Notes under the pieces: generated by a model
Database searches by the model: none
What the model was told of the DNA's origin: nothing
The model's input: only the letters and a program-made list of their open reading frames with translations
Assembly: GCA_003971905.1 (NCBI GenBank)
Contig: RSEE01000041.1
Location: forward strand, 248,001 to 312,000
DNA from: Moniliella sp. 'wahieum'
Lineage: Eukaryota > Basidiomycota > Moniliellomycetes > Moniliellales > Moniliellaceae
DNA length: 64,000 bases
Direction: 5' to 3'
Shown: in pieces, positions 1 through 11,201 of the stretch
How positions within the stretch are numbered: position 1 is the first letter of the stretch
Layout of the letters: the number at the start of each line of letters is the position of its first letter
Made by a program: the position numbers and the translations under genes

Positions 1-2
1 AG

Positions 3-101
3 GTGACCAAGGGCAACCTCAAGCTCGACAATGGGGAGCAGATTCCGATCGACAATGTCCGTATTGTGGCCTGTAAATTCCCAGAAAACTCGGGCCGTTA
101 A
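3..101 (+). CDS. 3' end of an unidentified gene
   Basis: An open frame enters from the left edge and ends at TAA 99-101, giving 32 residues that finish with ACKFPENSGR. The segment is hydrophilic and coding-like (LKLDNGEQIPIDNVRIVACK), with alternating polar and aliphatic residues that suggest a beta-rich C-terminus. I do not recognise the family. The upstream part lies outside the window. Confidence 0.45.
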   Translation: MTKGNLKLDNGEQIPIDNVRIVACKFPENSGR

Positions 102-370
102 TGTTGGGAGTTTGTTCGGCATCTAGTCCAGCTCCTCCTCCGCCTCGTCCTCGTCTCTCCGACTTCTTCACGCACCCCTGTCATGGACATGTGTACTTTT
201 AGCGAAATTCGCATCCCTAGGTCTAATCCCACATACTTTGGACCCCTCCTTGCTGCTCAAGTGGGTCCACTCAGCTGCTCCACCAATTCGGATGTCTGTC
301 TCTTCGCCGGCGACGCTGGATTCTGAATGGGGTTCTTCGAAGGTCACTGTGCGTTAAGGTCATGAGGGGT

Positions 371-387
371 TTCAAGCTTCAAGCTGT
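371..387. repeat. AAGCTT+C heptamer array
   Basis: Two tandem copies of CTTCAAG, a HindIII-type palindrome plus one base. The same unit recurs at 1571, 17762, 33421 and 40607. Confidence 0.7.
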
Positions 388-890
388 ACTGAAGCAGCAT
401 GCAGCGTGGACCTGGACCAATGTGAGTAGAGCATGACGTGCACGACGAGAGTGACGTGTTCAGCCCCAGCGCTCATCGAGCGCATCTCTAGCCGGGGGGG
501 TCGATGAGATCGATCGTAGCCGGCGGTTTGGACGTGAGCCGGATGAATGCCGGAGTGGTAGGTGGTAGTGTATGGGATAGGGGAGACCCATAAACGCAAA
601 GAACGACGTACACCAGCCTAGTGGACCCAGTTATGGATCTTAAAGCTTAACCCATAGCGGTGGCCATGAGGCATCGATGATGGAAGCTGGATGGTGGTGG
701 CTATTGGCAAAGGCTGTGGCATGTGAACGAGAGTTGATTAATGATTCTGAATGTAGGGTATAGATGTAGGTACTCAAGTTACATATACACAGCGTCTCCT
801 ATGCCAGCCGGGCTCACCGTTTGCTGACACAGCTGGGGGCCGTTGTGGGCATCGTTTTTGTGCGTGAAAAGTATGCGCTCCATTTCTTAG

Positions 891-921
891 ATCTGAGAGA
901 TCTGATGAGATCTGAGATCTC
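891..921. repeat. AGATCT heptamer cluster
   Basis: Four AGATCT palindromes within about 30 bp, the last two spaced exactly 7 bp apart (GAGATCT repeated). Related clusters occur at 4734-4768, 6981-7006, 41024-41044 and 61041-61060. Confidence 0.7.
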
Positions 922-1372
922 CCGTGGGCCATGGTATGCGGTACGGCCTTTACCATTGTTGGGTATTGGTTGAGTCTAGTTATACTGGTTCCAGTTGCTA
1001 GGTGCTGTGGCTACCTGAAGGCCTGATATAGGATAGGCCTCATTACATTGACATATTATTGCACAGGTTGTACTGTTTTATGTCACATGTCAAGCTAGCG
1101 CATCCTCATGATGATGCATGATGGGTGTCACATGTCATCGCGTCATCAGTGTTTACGTTTACACAGTATCCGCCCTAGTATAGGCCTTGGCCTTACATAC
1201 AATCATAGCCAAACGTATCCGAACACCGCCGGTGTCCCTTTCAGGGCGATTGTGGCATGTGAGCGCCAGGCAGCTAAAGTGTATAAGGTGAACGCACCTT
1301 GAAAATTGACGCTACAGCGAAGCTCGACAACAGGGTGCTCACCAGTCGGTGACTGCCTTCGCCGTAGGTGCT

Positions 1373-1403
1373 GTTGAACGTACGTTGAACGTTGAACGTT
1401 GAC
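1373..1403. repeat. AACGTT+G heptamer array
   Basis: Tandem TTGAACG units with period 7, preceded by a variant unit containing GTACGT. The same unit appears in inverted form at 25851-25890. Confidence 0.7.
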
Positions 1404-2450
1404 TGAGCGAAATCTTCGTACTCACAGTGTACATCAATACTGCTTAGGCTGATATGCTGATGAGCTTTTAACCAGGGCCTCGGGGCTCATCGATCATCGT
1501 TTTCGCCAGCCACACAGCGCGTCACCGGCCTCAACGCACAGCAGTTTGGGTTTGAGAGTGGCACCACGATGAAGCTTGAAGCTTGACATAATGTTGACAC
1601 CTTGGACTTCCGCCGGCATCTGCACCACTTTTGTCAATACCGTGTTTCGCATCTCTCGCTCTGTCTAGTTACTTTGTTTGCCCCCTTTTCTAATGATCAC
1701 CTCTCTTCAACCTTCCAGCTTGATTAGCGTCATTCCGTACTGATGATCGAGAGACTTGTTTAGTCCTGGCGGTCCCCTCTTCGAGAGAGTGATGTCATCA
1801 CACTGGTGGTGGTGGTCGAAGCCATCCTACAGAGGAGCGTAAAGCTGACCACCGCCAGGGGCTATTAGGCTGCGGAACAAGGAAAACAGAAACGAGAAAA
1901 CAGAACTCCTATAGTAGGCCTGAGGCCTCTGAGGCTGAGGAGAGGGACTGAAGAAGGGACGTTGGCCACGAGCCACCCGCGATGGCTCAATACGCACGAC
2001 CCATCTTACCATTTCCCCTCCCTCTCTGATCAGGCTCGATCCGATCTTGTATCTCATTTGGTTCGCGTTATAGTTTGCTATTGCCTTACCTTATGCCTTC
2101 ACATATGGGGTCTGTCTATACGGGAAGCTGCACACACAGAGAGACAGATGTTTGAAAAACTTGGAAAGAGAAGGAATGAAAACATGGGGAGCTGCGGGCG
2201 GGACAAGAATCGGAATAGAACGGCGCATGAGATACACCGTGAAGTACATGTGTGCGAGATTGTCAAAAGAGACAGGTAGTGGTACAAGACGAATCAGATG
2301 GGAACTGGGACTCAACCAACCCCTACCGCTTGGGCAACGACAAGTACGTGGTAGGGGGGGGAGGTTCTGTTTGGCTTCGGAGAACAAAAAGGGCAGGATG
2401 GAGCCGGGAAGGTGGTTGGACGGAAGTTCGGATGCACCCACAGGGTCGCA

Positions 2451-4044
2451 TCAAAAAAAGTATACACGTATACGATGGAGCTGGAGTAGCAGCTGTGTTC
2501 TTGAGAGAAAAAGTTGGGTAGACGGAGGCATTTGGAGCCACGGCTTGAACGGTGTGCAAAGTAGTCCAACAATAGAGGAAGCAAAGCCAACTTTGGATTC
2601 CAACGGATTAGGTCCTGCTGTTCTTCTTACGACGGGCAGGGCGCGTGTGTCCACAATCAAATCAATCCACTCGGCCGGGCAGTCCTTCTGCCGGATATGC
2701 AGTTTGGCAAAGTGCCGACGAGCATCGTATTTGCGCGCAAAGGCCTTGTTGCACGACGAAACGGGGCAAACAAAGGGACGGGGTTGCCTAGGATCATGAA
2801 CGAGGGCATGCGCGGCAAGGTTGTAGAAACGATTGAAACGACGGCCACACTCAGGGCAAATGAAGGTACCAAGTGCGGACCGACCCGTGGCCGGCGGGAC
2901 CAGGGCCGCCGGAGAGGGGGTGTGATGATCATGCACGCCGGATGGAAGATCAGACGTTGGAAATGCAATGTCGGACTGAGTGCGCCTGTGAAACGTGTGG
3001 ATCCGAGCAGAAGGATCAACAGGTGAACACGATCGGAACTGACGAGCCGAACCGCCCCGGCACAGGTCGAGAGACAAAATGGCAGGCACACTCGGCGTGC
3101 CACATCCCATTGCCGCATCGGGCTGAACCGTGTCACAATGGGAATGTCCAGGGCTCAGTTGCTGTGAGGCGCCGTCGGGCTACTTCCGATGCTGGTGGGA
3201 AAATGGATTGAAGAAGGAGCATTGGCCAGCGGTGCTGAGCCTACATCCAAGTCCAAAATCGAAGGGGCTGAAACAGCACAAGGGCCAGCTCGGAAGGGAG
3301 GCGGGGCGGTGGTAGGTCCAGGAGACGTTGTGTTGGGAGCCAGTGTGTCCAAAGGCCAAACAGATGGTACGCCTTCGAGCGGAGATTCACCTTTGGAGCA
3401 GAGCTTATTCATGGTATAGTGTCAGTGCAACACGAACGAGAGTGACGATAGCAGAAAAAAATGCTTACTGCTGCAGCAGGAGGTCCTTCGATTTCACACT
3501 CAGTCCGATCCAGCGTACCGAGTGAAGGGTGATGGGCTGGGAAGAGGGGAACGGAGGCAAGTTCGACAGGTCATTCAACCACCCAGAAAGAATTGAGCTT
3601 CCCGGATCGGATGGGGTAAATCCCGAGTACTGCCCGCTTCCCGAATCGCTCTCAGGAAAACTGGCTTCAGAACTTGAGTTGAAGAAAGGGGGGGAAGCAA
3701 GCAAATCAGGCACGTCCATCAGGCCTCCAGTTGCATCCTCGTTTGCCAGAGAGGGAGTCGTCGCATCCGCGAGAACTGGCTCGTTCGGGGCCGTCTTGAT
3801 ATGGCCTGGGTGCAGGTCATGTTAGGGAGACACAGGAAGCTGGCAGGTTGAGGCCCAAGGCGGGGAAGAACAAGTAGGCAGACAGATCCGAGAAGGGCAA
3901 CGCAGCAGTTGCCATGTTGTCGTGAGGGGGAGGCTGGTAGTGGTGATTGCTGCAGTGTTGTCGCGGCCGTTGCCTAGGAATGTAGGCATGGCTTTGAACA
4001 TGAGGCCACCCAGAGCTGACTGGGGACGAGGAGATGGTGGTCAA
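2451..4044 (-). CDS. C2H2 zinc-finger transcription factor
   Basis: Minus-strand gene with two adjacent C2H2 fingers near the C-terminus. The first begins FICPECGRRF and ends AAHALVHD; the second begins FVCPVSSCNKAF and ends RRHFAKLHI. Both keep the C-x2/4-C...H-x3/4-H zinc ligands, so a nuclear DNA-binding role is expected. Upstream are two Ser/Pro-rich segments, one at 3719-3465 beginning MDVPDLLASPPFF and one at 3412-3155. An intron probably lies between them, with acceptor ATAAG near 3408 and a CTGAC branch site just upstream. The first usable ATG is at 3915 (MATAALPFSDL). The frame changes between segments, so exact exons are unresolved, and the true stop may lie closer to the fingers than 2451. 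A TATA box sits upstream at 4103-4111. I infer no target pathway. Confidence 0.7.
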
Positions 4045-4102
4045 GCAAAAGAAGGATGCGTGGAAGTTGCGGGACGATGGAAGGGGGACGACCGAGCCGA
4101 AG

Positions 4103-4111
4103 TTTTATATA
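4103..4111 (-). promoter_or_regulatory. TATA box of the C2H2 gene
   Basis: The minus strand reads TATATAAAA about 60-190 bp upstream of the possible starts of the zinc-finger gene. Position and orientation suit a core promoter. Confidence 0.5.
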
Positions 4112-5242
4112 TGAAAAGCGAGACGGAGGGGGTGCCGTTGGGTGTGTGGCCAGCAAAAGGCTGCACTGGCGCCCTTGCTGTTTGAGTAGCGCTGGCTGTG
4201 TTGGCGTTGAGGTTGGAACGTTGACCGCTGGGCGCTACACACGTCAAACCCAAAGCCCTGCACGCCTTTCTCTCTCTTCGGCTGGGCGCGAGGCGGGTGT
4301 GCAAGCTGGGGTGGTGCACACATCAGTCGAGAGCATAGCATCGTCCATCATGCATCATGCATCATACATCATGCATCACCCGTCTCCGCTCAGCGCTCAC
4401 GCTGACGCTCGTCCATGCATGACACCCGACATGTGGCATGTAGCGCGGTGTGTGGCCAGAAATCGGTGATTGGTGATCGAGATGATCGGTGGCATGAGAC
4501 GCGTGACTCGGGATGCATGATGTCAGCCGGTAACCGGTAATTCAGACCCCCCTCCGTCTGAGACTCAGATCCGAGCCTCAGACCAGTGGTACTGAATATT
4601 GGATGTGGCATTCGCAGGCGCCTGGCTGAGCCACTGAGCCTCAGGGCCTCAGACCCTGAGAGGTCAGCCGGTCAGCTGGTCCCCGGTCACCGTTCAGCCC
4701 TGAGGCTGAGCGCTGGCGCTGGGGCTGAAATCGGAGATCTCAGATCTCATGTGAGTCTCAGATCTGACAAAGTGAGTTACCGGTTCCAGACAACCAGTGG
4801 GGCATGGCCGGCACATGCTGCACAGGCTGCACTCTGCCGACTTGCGGCCTCCGACCTCCGGGGCCGGATATGGACCCTCCGCAACCGCGTAAACGCGTAA
4901 CCCCAGTGTATCTTGATTTTTCGACGTGGCGTTGCTGAACCCAGCACTGCATCTCATATACCCTCCTCTCAGATCTCATCTCGGTCTCATCAGACGTGTA
5001 GTGTAGGCAGAGGTTACATGGTACTGACCCCCATGCTGTTGCTAGTAAGAAGCAATTGACTTTCGTCAGAAAAGGGTGTCGGTCGCCTGTTGGGACCCGT
5101 GGTCCCCGTACTTAGGCCAAGGTGCCTCATCACCCTTCACCCCTGATTTGTCCTCCCAAGCCTCACGTGTATACTCAGGCTTGTTTGAACCCCTGTCTCT
5201 AGGGTGGCACAAGGCTTAGACCTAAACCACCATCGCGATTGC
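4112..5242. other. Intergenic, repeat-rich
   Basis: No gene supported. It contains the ATGCAT+C array (4345-4379), GAGCCTCAG-type words from 4555 to 4720 and AGATCT clusters (4734-4768, 4963-4990). Confidence 0.6.
4345..4379. repeat. ATGCAT+C heptamer array
   Basis: Four tandem CATCATG-phase units (ATCATGC with one ATCATAC variant), exact period 7, NsiI-type palindrome core. A second copy in inverted phase lies at 6395-6415. Confidence 0.8.
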
Positions 5243-5845
5243 ATGGCTCTACATCTCCAGAGGTTCTTCCACCCAATCCCTTGGGTTCCTCCGGTCTTAC
5301 AGAGTTACAATCCTCTGACGCTCATCCCTGAGCCTTCCATTCACCCCACTCTTCACCCACACCTACCTCCCCCTGGCAGGCTCTCAGGCTCAGGAGTCTT
5401 GGTTCAACTCCTCAACCCATACTCGCCAACTGCCGCCGCAGAAGAGAGCAACACTCCCGTCGGAGTTGACCACGTCTCCCCGCCGATGACGCCATCACGT
5501 GAGTCTACTCCTACACCTCAGCCCACCCCCGTGGGCCCCGACAACACCGCGAACGAGGTCGCCACCCTCGCCGACCGCATTCGCGACATGTTCAAATTGT
5601 TTCCCGAACACGTCACCCTCAAACAGCTACAAGATACTGGTAGCAACCTTGGGTACAGCGACGAGACGACCACAGAAGTCATTGTCATGTTATCATGTGA
5701 GAATCCACCCAAGACTAGTAAGAACGAAGGTGTGCCATATCGTCAACTCCGGCCATCGACGACAACCCGGGCCTTGACTCCCGACAAGGCCATCGAGTCG
5801 CTACACAGTTCCGTGTTACGCTTTAATGGTCGAGCGAGTGGTTGA
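5243..5845 (+). CDS. Hypothetical Pro-rich protein
   Basis: Open frame of 200 residues from ATG 5243; the frame itself is open further upstream. The N-terminal half is Pro/Leu/His-rich. From about residue 85 it looks properly coding: an SPPMTPSRESTPTPQPTP linker, then a helical segment with ATLADRIRDMFKLFPEHVTL followed by KQLQDTGSNLGYSDETT. That stretch also has coding-like, C-rich third positions, unlike the surrounding intergenic DNA. I recognise no family. The last 40 residues, after about 5700, may be intron or UTR. It may be a partial gene or the exon of a longer one. Confidence 0.35.
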   Translation: MALHLQRFFHPIPWVPPVLQSYNPLTLIPEPSIHPTLHPHLPPPGRLSGSGVLVQLLNPYSPTAAAEESNTPVGVDHVSPPMTPSRESTPTPQPTPVGPDNTANEVATLADRIRDMFKLFPEHVTLKQLQDTGSNLGYSDETTTEVIVMLSCENPPKTSKNEGVPYRQLRPSTTTRALTPDKAIESLHSSVLRFNGRASG

Positions 5846-6394
5846 ATGTTGAATGGTCAGTTGGCCATGTAGCGTCTACACTTACGCTTCTTGAGGCTGT
5901 CCGCGATGCTATGATTCTAACACGAGAGGTATAGGACGTGGAAAGGGCACCGTCGAGAAGAAAGAAGCAGATATAAATTGAGTGACGTCGTTGACGTGTG
6001 ACCCATCGATCATCGGTCACCATGCATCATAACCGGTGACGTGTAACAAGGTGACGCTTACGACATGTGTGACGTATCGGTGACAAAACAATATATGAGT
6101 CTCCGATATAATGAGTTTTGTTTTTTTCTGTCGGCCGCACCCTGCCAACCCCCACCAACGGCAGCGAAACACACGCCCCCGCCATGAGTATACTGAGTGC
6201 ACACTCCAAACCGATTATTACTCGTTACTGGACTCCTCAGGACTGAGCCTCAGTACTCAGTCTGAGTACTAAATATACAGCCGATATACGATCCGATTAT
6301 TATACAGGCCTAAGGGCGATGCTGTGGTCTGGGTGTCCATAGGGAGCGTGTTGGAGGATATGGAGGCGAGATGGGGAGACACGTGGGGGTGAGG

Positions 6395-6415
6395 CATGAT
6401 GCATGATGCATGATG
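6395..6415. repeat. ATGCAT+G heptamer array
   Basis: Three tandem GCATGAT units, period 7, reverse complement of the array at 4345. Confidence 0.8.
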
Positions 6416-7956
6416 GTGAACGTATCCGAAACTCCACCGAGAGTTAAATGATTACAGTGATCCGCGATCATGCACATGGCATATGTCAAAAGGATATGTG
6501 ATAACAAGATGACATGCGATGACAGGTCGATCCTGGAAAGGTCTTAATGGAAAACGGTACCAAAGAGCGAATACGGGCAGGAGAGTGCGGTGCATACATA
6601 TATGACGAAAAAAGCAATGCAGTGCCGTCGACAAGATGGCTAGAACGTAGTGTCTAAAAAGCCCCAAATGGCCATTTCTCATCATCAGCACTCAGTTGTG
6701 TTGTTCGAATCGTATGAGTAACCCTAATAACTTCCCGCCGGGGTAGAGCAGGGAAGCGTCAGCTGCGGCAACTGGCAGACCGTTGCCCTCTGCTGACTTC
6801 TTCCCAAGCGGCGGCGGCAAAACAGGCAAAGCACAACGGCAGATCTGCCACATCCGATTCAATCAGGTGTTCAAGCTTCAAGCCTTATACGCGTTACCGG
6901 TTATCTGTCCCGTGTCCCGGCATCGACATCGGGCACCGCACCCGCTGGCAGCTTCCTAGTTAGGCAAGTATCGCATCAGAACTCAGATCTTAGAGTCTCA
7001 GATCTCGGACCCATCGCGCCGCACGCTATGTGTGTGGGCGTATAGCATGCGCCATGGCGCGGATGTTTGAGATTCAAACGCAACTGACGGCATAGCTCGG
7101 CAGATCAGAAGGCCAGAGGGGCCTAGAGGGCACGTGATGCATGCGGGACGTATGATGCAAACCCTATCGGAAGGGGTGCAGGCTCGTGGGGGGCCAGCCC
7201 CAGCGCGATGGCCATACAGCGATGCTCGATAAGCTCAATCCTCGATACTGGGATCTTCGGAGCCTTCCAGGCCTGAGGCCTTGAGGCCTCAGCAGACTCG
7301 AAGAGACCAGCGGGCGAGGCTGCGCAATTGTGCGCTGAGCCACAGACTGTGAGTATAGTCCAATAGTGAGCGCCAGCTCAGCGCCATGCTCACCGGTCAC
7401 GGTCACCGGCCTCATCCGCATCCGTCATCTAGTCACTAGTCACGCGTCGGGTCACATGTCGCAAGTCACCGAATACTGAGACATGCTTACCCTCAGTACG
7501 ATCGGTACGTACCAGTGTACCTTGACCTCGTAATGCCAGTTGAGAATGTTAAGATCGAGCAATAGCATAAGATCCATTGAGTTTTGAAGAGTTGCGGAGA
7601 CGACAACAGTTGAAGTGGTCCAGAGCCCATCATCCCTCAGTAGCACGTGGTCCGACGCACGCAGTGTATGAGGCCGTGCGTCCCTGCGGACCTTTTGCGG
7701 GCTTGCACTTAACCGGACTCTTCATCACGACCCATAGGTCTCTATAGCTCTCTTTAGTGCTCTGAAATGCCATGACCACATTACCTATATCGCCATCATT
7801 GCTATATCGGTGCGTGTCACTGATAATCACTGCTCCTTGGACGCCTCTGCTTGCTGTTGGTGCTTGCCCAACCATAATAAACTATTGACACTTCTGAGAT
7901 GTGCCTTGAGTACCGTTCATCAGCTTTTGCCAAGCCACACAGCCACTCCAAAAGCT

Positions 7957-7983
7957 TCATCGATCATCGATCATCGATCATCC
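7957..7983. repeat. ATCGAT+C heptamer array
   Basis: Three and a half tandem CATCGAT units, exact period 7, ClaI-type palindrome. A shorter copy lies near 57495. Confidence 0.8.
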
Positions 7984-8641
7984 TTCATCAGTACCAGTTT
8001 TCCCCGCATGCATCATTAGATCACGTCCATTTCATTGACAGAGCTTTAGGCGGGACAGGGGGAACGCTACGTCTAAACCTAAGTATAAGTATACTGTGAG
8101 ATCTAGCGCACGATGATTCGGATGCTGTGGTTCTGTTACGCAATAGGGTCGAGACGGCAGCAAGTGCCGTGTGGTGTTATTTCCGCCTTCCTACTCGACT
8201 CCGAAAGCCAAATCCATCCATGCGCTCTTGCCTCCGTCTGGGTTCACGTGCTGGTAGGAGAGCTGCTCACGCACTTTTTGATGGTATGGTTTCGTGTGTC
8301 ATGTTCGCATATGTGAACACCCAATCATCCGTCATCCTGACGTGGCATCTGCATGTAATCGATAATCGACAATCTTCATAAAATCCCCACAGTACCTCAG
8401 CCGCTCAACGCTTACGCTCACACTGCTCTCAGCGCAATGTGTACGATCGATGATTTCACGTACAGAAACAAACGCCCTCAGTAGGGTCAAAGGAGGGTCT
8501 ACTTCTGCGGCTTTCAAGTTCCATTAGGGTCTAAACGCTTTCAGAAGAGTCAAAACAGGCAGAGTATATCGATCTTCCCAACATATACCAAACAAAGCGA
8601 TCATGTGCTGCCATCCCACCTCGAGCTGAAGTGCTGCACAC

Positions 8642-9157
8642 TTACACAGATCTGGTAATAGGTTTAGCTGGTCGAAACAAACTGAGAGTATCTTGTCTGA
8701 GAGGGTTGGCCTCAATGTCCATCGCAATGGACGGCTGGTGCAGCGAAGACGCAGAGGGCGGGCCCGGAAGTTGCGAGGATGGGCGCAAATCGGCGGAGGG
8801 TCCTGCTGGGGAGGTGGTCCAGATCAGAGAACCGTAGGAGAGAGGAATACGTGGCTGAGTCCAGGCTTGGTCGGGAAGCAGAACGATCGCGTGTGCAGAC
8901 CTGAAGCGAGGACGACTTGATGAGATGAGCACGTAGAGTAAATAGATGATACAACCCACCGCCAGGCCTGCTACGATGACGGGCACGGCAATCACAGAGC
9001 AAATCAGGAGCCCGGGCAGGAGTATAATCACCAAAAACAGGATGTTTGCCAGAGTGACGATCAGTTTGCGCAGTAGAAGCAAGAGAAAGACAGCCACGAC
9101 TGAAACAAGGGCAAGATCAGTCAGACTGAAGTCAATGACGATATGAGGCATTGGCAT
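8642..9157 (-). CDS. Membrane protein or C-terminal membrane domain of PPT1
   Basis: A 171-residue frame starting MPMPHIVIDFSLTDLALV. Residues about 12-32 and 35-80 form long aliphatic stretches (VAVFLLLLLRK, ANILFLVIILLPGLLICSV, AVGCIIYLLYVLIS), enough for two or three membrane spans. A polar Pro/Ser-rich tail follows. Its first codons overlap the end of the preceding PPT1 frame. A one-base frame change just before it joins the two smoothly (DPDSNPMPMPHIV), so it may be the C-terminal part of one protein rather than a separate gene. No family is recognised. Confidence 0.5.
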   Translation of the reverse strand: MPMPHIVIDFSLTDLALVSVVAVFLLLLLRKLIVTLANILFLVIILLPGLLICSVIAVPVIVAGLAVGCIIYLLYVLISSSRPRFRSAHAIVLLPDQAWTQPRIPLSYGSLIWTTSPAGPSADLRPSSQLPGPPSASSLHQPSIAMDIEANPLRQDTLSLFRPAKPITRSV

Positions 9158-10416
9158 CGGATTGCTGTCTGGATCCGTGGTGCGACAGACGTGAAGCGCG
9201 ATGGATGAATCTCAATCCGGTACGACCCATCAGGAAGAACGGTGAAAGTGTACCGTGGCCAGAAGAGTGGGCCCACCCATGAGCCCCCGTGGATGCCAAA
9301 CAATCTGAAAATCGCCCCAGATGGACGCCAAAGCCATTCGATTATAGTCGACTTGGGTGTTCCTACCCACCTACCGAAAATCTTGATTTGACACGCCGCA
9401 TCCAAAGTCATGTGCTTGCCATGGCACGTCTCCATCACCAGCCCGCCCCTTTGGTCTAGAGAGCGGAGACCAAGCACATCTTGAGCGTACATCGCGGTTT
9501 CACGTAGGGGGATAAGGGGTGAGTCATCGTCTATTGGGTTCTCCTCCGTAGCTACACGGTAAGATGCGAACCACCCCGATTCCTTTGGCCGTACCACTTC
9601 GTCCTGGGAAAACACAACCATCACAAAATTGTGAAGGCTGGCGAGGCGACTCTTGTACAGTTCATTGGGGACCACCTCGTTGTTGATGTCGAGAAGGAAT
9701 CGGTTATGGCGAAGGTACGCATTGTAGTCTTCACATTTGCGTGTGTTACGGAAGTATTGAGCGGGTATGATGTGGGTTTGAGCATACTCTGTGTTGACCC
9801 CCCCACGAAGGGCGCCCATGGCGGCACGGCAAAGGAGGTCGTGTGGGGCGCAGGGGGTAGTTCTACAATGCCCATATGTTGACTGCCAATTGTGATCAAG
9901 TTGCGCACTGGTGGCGCATTGCACACCGCTCCACATACGCCCGCAGGAATTGGCCACCTTGGGAAAACCCAATGGCATCAAAGCCATTGGCCAGCTCGGG
10001 GATCTGGGCAAGTTGCTCGCATACCTGTTCCACTTGATCATTGACCACACCAAACAGAGACGCTCGCTGGTCCGCTGCGTGGGAGGAGGAAGCAAGAACG
10101 ATGCTGTGGACAAAGATGCCAGGGTAGACATCGCGCAGCGCATCGGCAATGTCGGTCATCCCCTGCGATTCACCCCAGTCACCAAGACCGTGCCATAAGA
10201 CGACAGGGTGAGGGCGACCGCTTAGCATGAGTGACCATGTAGAGGGAGAGGGGGATGTCGGGACGGTGGCTGCCGAGACGGAAGAGCTGTTGGCGGGTGG
10301 GTGGGGGACGAGGCCCGAGGGGAATAGTCAGGGCAGTGTCGGATCGAGAAGGCGCGCACTATAGGGAGGGGCAACGCCAACAGGGCAGCGAGAGATGGGA
10401 GCCATGTGAGCTTCAT
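9121..10416 (-). CDS. PPT1: Palmitoyl-protein thioesterase PPT1
   Basis: Cleaves thioester-linked palmitate from S-acylated proteins in the lysosome/vacuole lumen. The start at 10416 gives a good signal peptide (MKLTWLPSLAALLALPLPIV). Family blocks follow in order: HPVVLWHGLGDWGESQGM, GFSQGGQFLRAYVERC with the nucleophile Ser, VRNLITIGSQHMGIVELP, SQDEVV with the catalytic Asp, PLIPLRETAMYAQDVLGL and the His in CHGKHMTL. The triad is therefore complete. The region between signal peptide and first block probably contains an intron (acceptor near 10205). The frame slips twice within conserved text, after AYVERC and after VELPP. Beyond the usual family end, about 80 extra residues (EWLWRPSGAIFRLFGIHGG) run to 9121 and may continue into the membrane ORF. 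Identity is secure; the C-terminus is not. Confidence 0.9.
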
Positions 10417-10560
10417 GGTGGCGGTGTGGAGGGATGGGCAAGATGAGACAAATACACAGAGGCTGGGACTTGTAGGCCCAGTTAGATGGGGCGTTGGGTG
10501 TTGGGGCTGGACCGAGCGCAGCGCCCCCGCAATTGGCGGTCGCTTGTGGCGACCAAGGCG

Positions 10561-10600
10561 GCGTAGTGCGGCGTAGTGCGGCGTAGTGCGGCAGTGCGGC
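10561..10600. repeat. 10-bp tandem repeat
   Basis: GCGTAGTGCG repeated three times, followed by a shortened unit. Confidence 0.8.
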
Positions 10601-10620
10601 ACCTGAGTGCAATCCTCGAT

Positions 10621-10680
10621 TGGCATCAAGTATCAAGTATCAAGCATCTGCATCATACATCAAGCTTCAAGAGCTTCAAG
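10621..10680. repeat. CAAGTAT / CAAGCTT repeat
   Basis: ATCAAGT is repeated at 7-bp spacing and grades into CATCAAGCTTCAAGAGCTTCAAG, joining the AAGCTT family. Confidence 0.6.
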
Positions 10681-11201
10681 TGTCCCCACTGTGGCTGCGC
10701 AGTTTCGGCGTTGGGATTTCACGGCATGCTCCACCGTGCAACCCACTCCCAGCACGCCCTCCAGAAGGTCCAGTAGCATTCGCGACTAAGTATTTTCCGA
10801 GCGGGGGATGCACAACATTTTGACATCTTCACCTCGCCCATTGAAGACGAAACGTTGTGCGAGGAACAAGCCAGGGGCGTAACTGACGGGACCACCGCCT
10901 CCGTCACGATGGATGCAAACTGCTTCTGAATAGCAGGAGCGCAATGTCAGTACAATAGTTACGCCGACATCAAGATCTAGGATCTGATGACATACACGGA
11001 ACAGCATCCGTCTAATAGCTTCCCTCTCCGTACAAACCATTCCCACTATCTCTGGTGACCAGACTGATCGTTATCACTGGCAAATTGATTTAGCGGCTGG
11101 TGAAGCTTGAAGGGGCCACATGGAGCACAAGCTGAACTGCGATATAGACAAATCTATATCTTAGGACGTGCAATCAGGAAAAGATAGATTTTGGCAAAAA
11201 C

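Larger units (their letters stand above)
102..2450. other. Intergenic region with heptamer repeats
   Basis: No gene can be supported here. The stretch holds several short palindromic heptamer arrays (371-387, 891-921, 1373-1403, 1571-1585) and pyrimidine-rich DNA around 1660-1730. Open frames from 1960 to 2800 on the plus strand are low-complexity or lie opposite the zinc-finger gene. Confidence 0.6.
5846..8641. other. Intergenic, repeat-rich
   Basis: Nothing codes convincingly. Heptamer arrays lie at 6395-6415 (ATGCAT), 6981-7006 (AGATCT) and 7957-7983 (ATCGAT). GAGGCCTCAG-type palindromes occur at 7268-7295. Confidence 0.6.
10417..11201. other. Intergenic with two tandem repeats
   Basis: 5' flank of PPT1. 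It contains the 10-bp tandem at 10561-10600 and the CAAGTAT/CAAGCTT repeat at 10621-10680. No gene seen. Confidence 0.6.

Noticed and set aside
2152-2799. 215-codon plus-strand frame
   Set aside because: Lies partly antisense to the zinc fingers and has no coding-like composition.
4345-7983. CRISPR-like appearance of repeat arrays
   Set aside because: Units are 7 bp with no spacers and the DNA is fungal.
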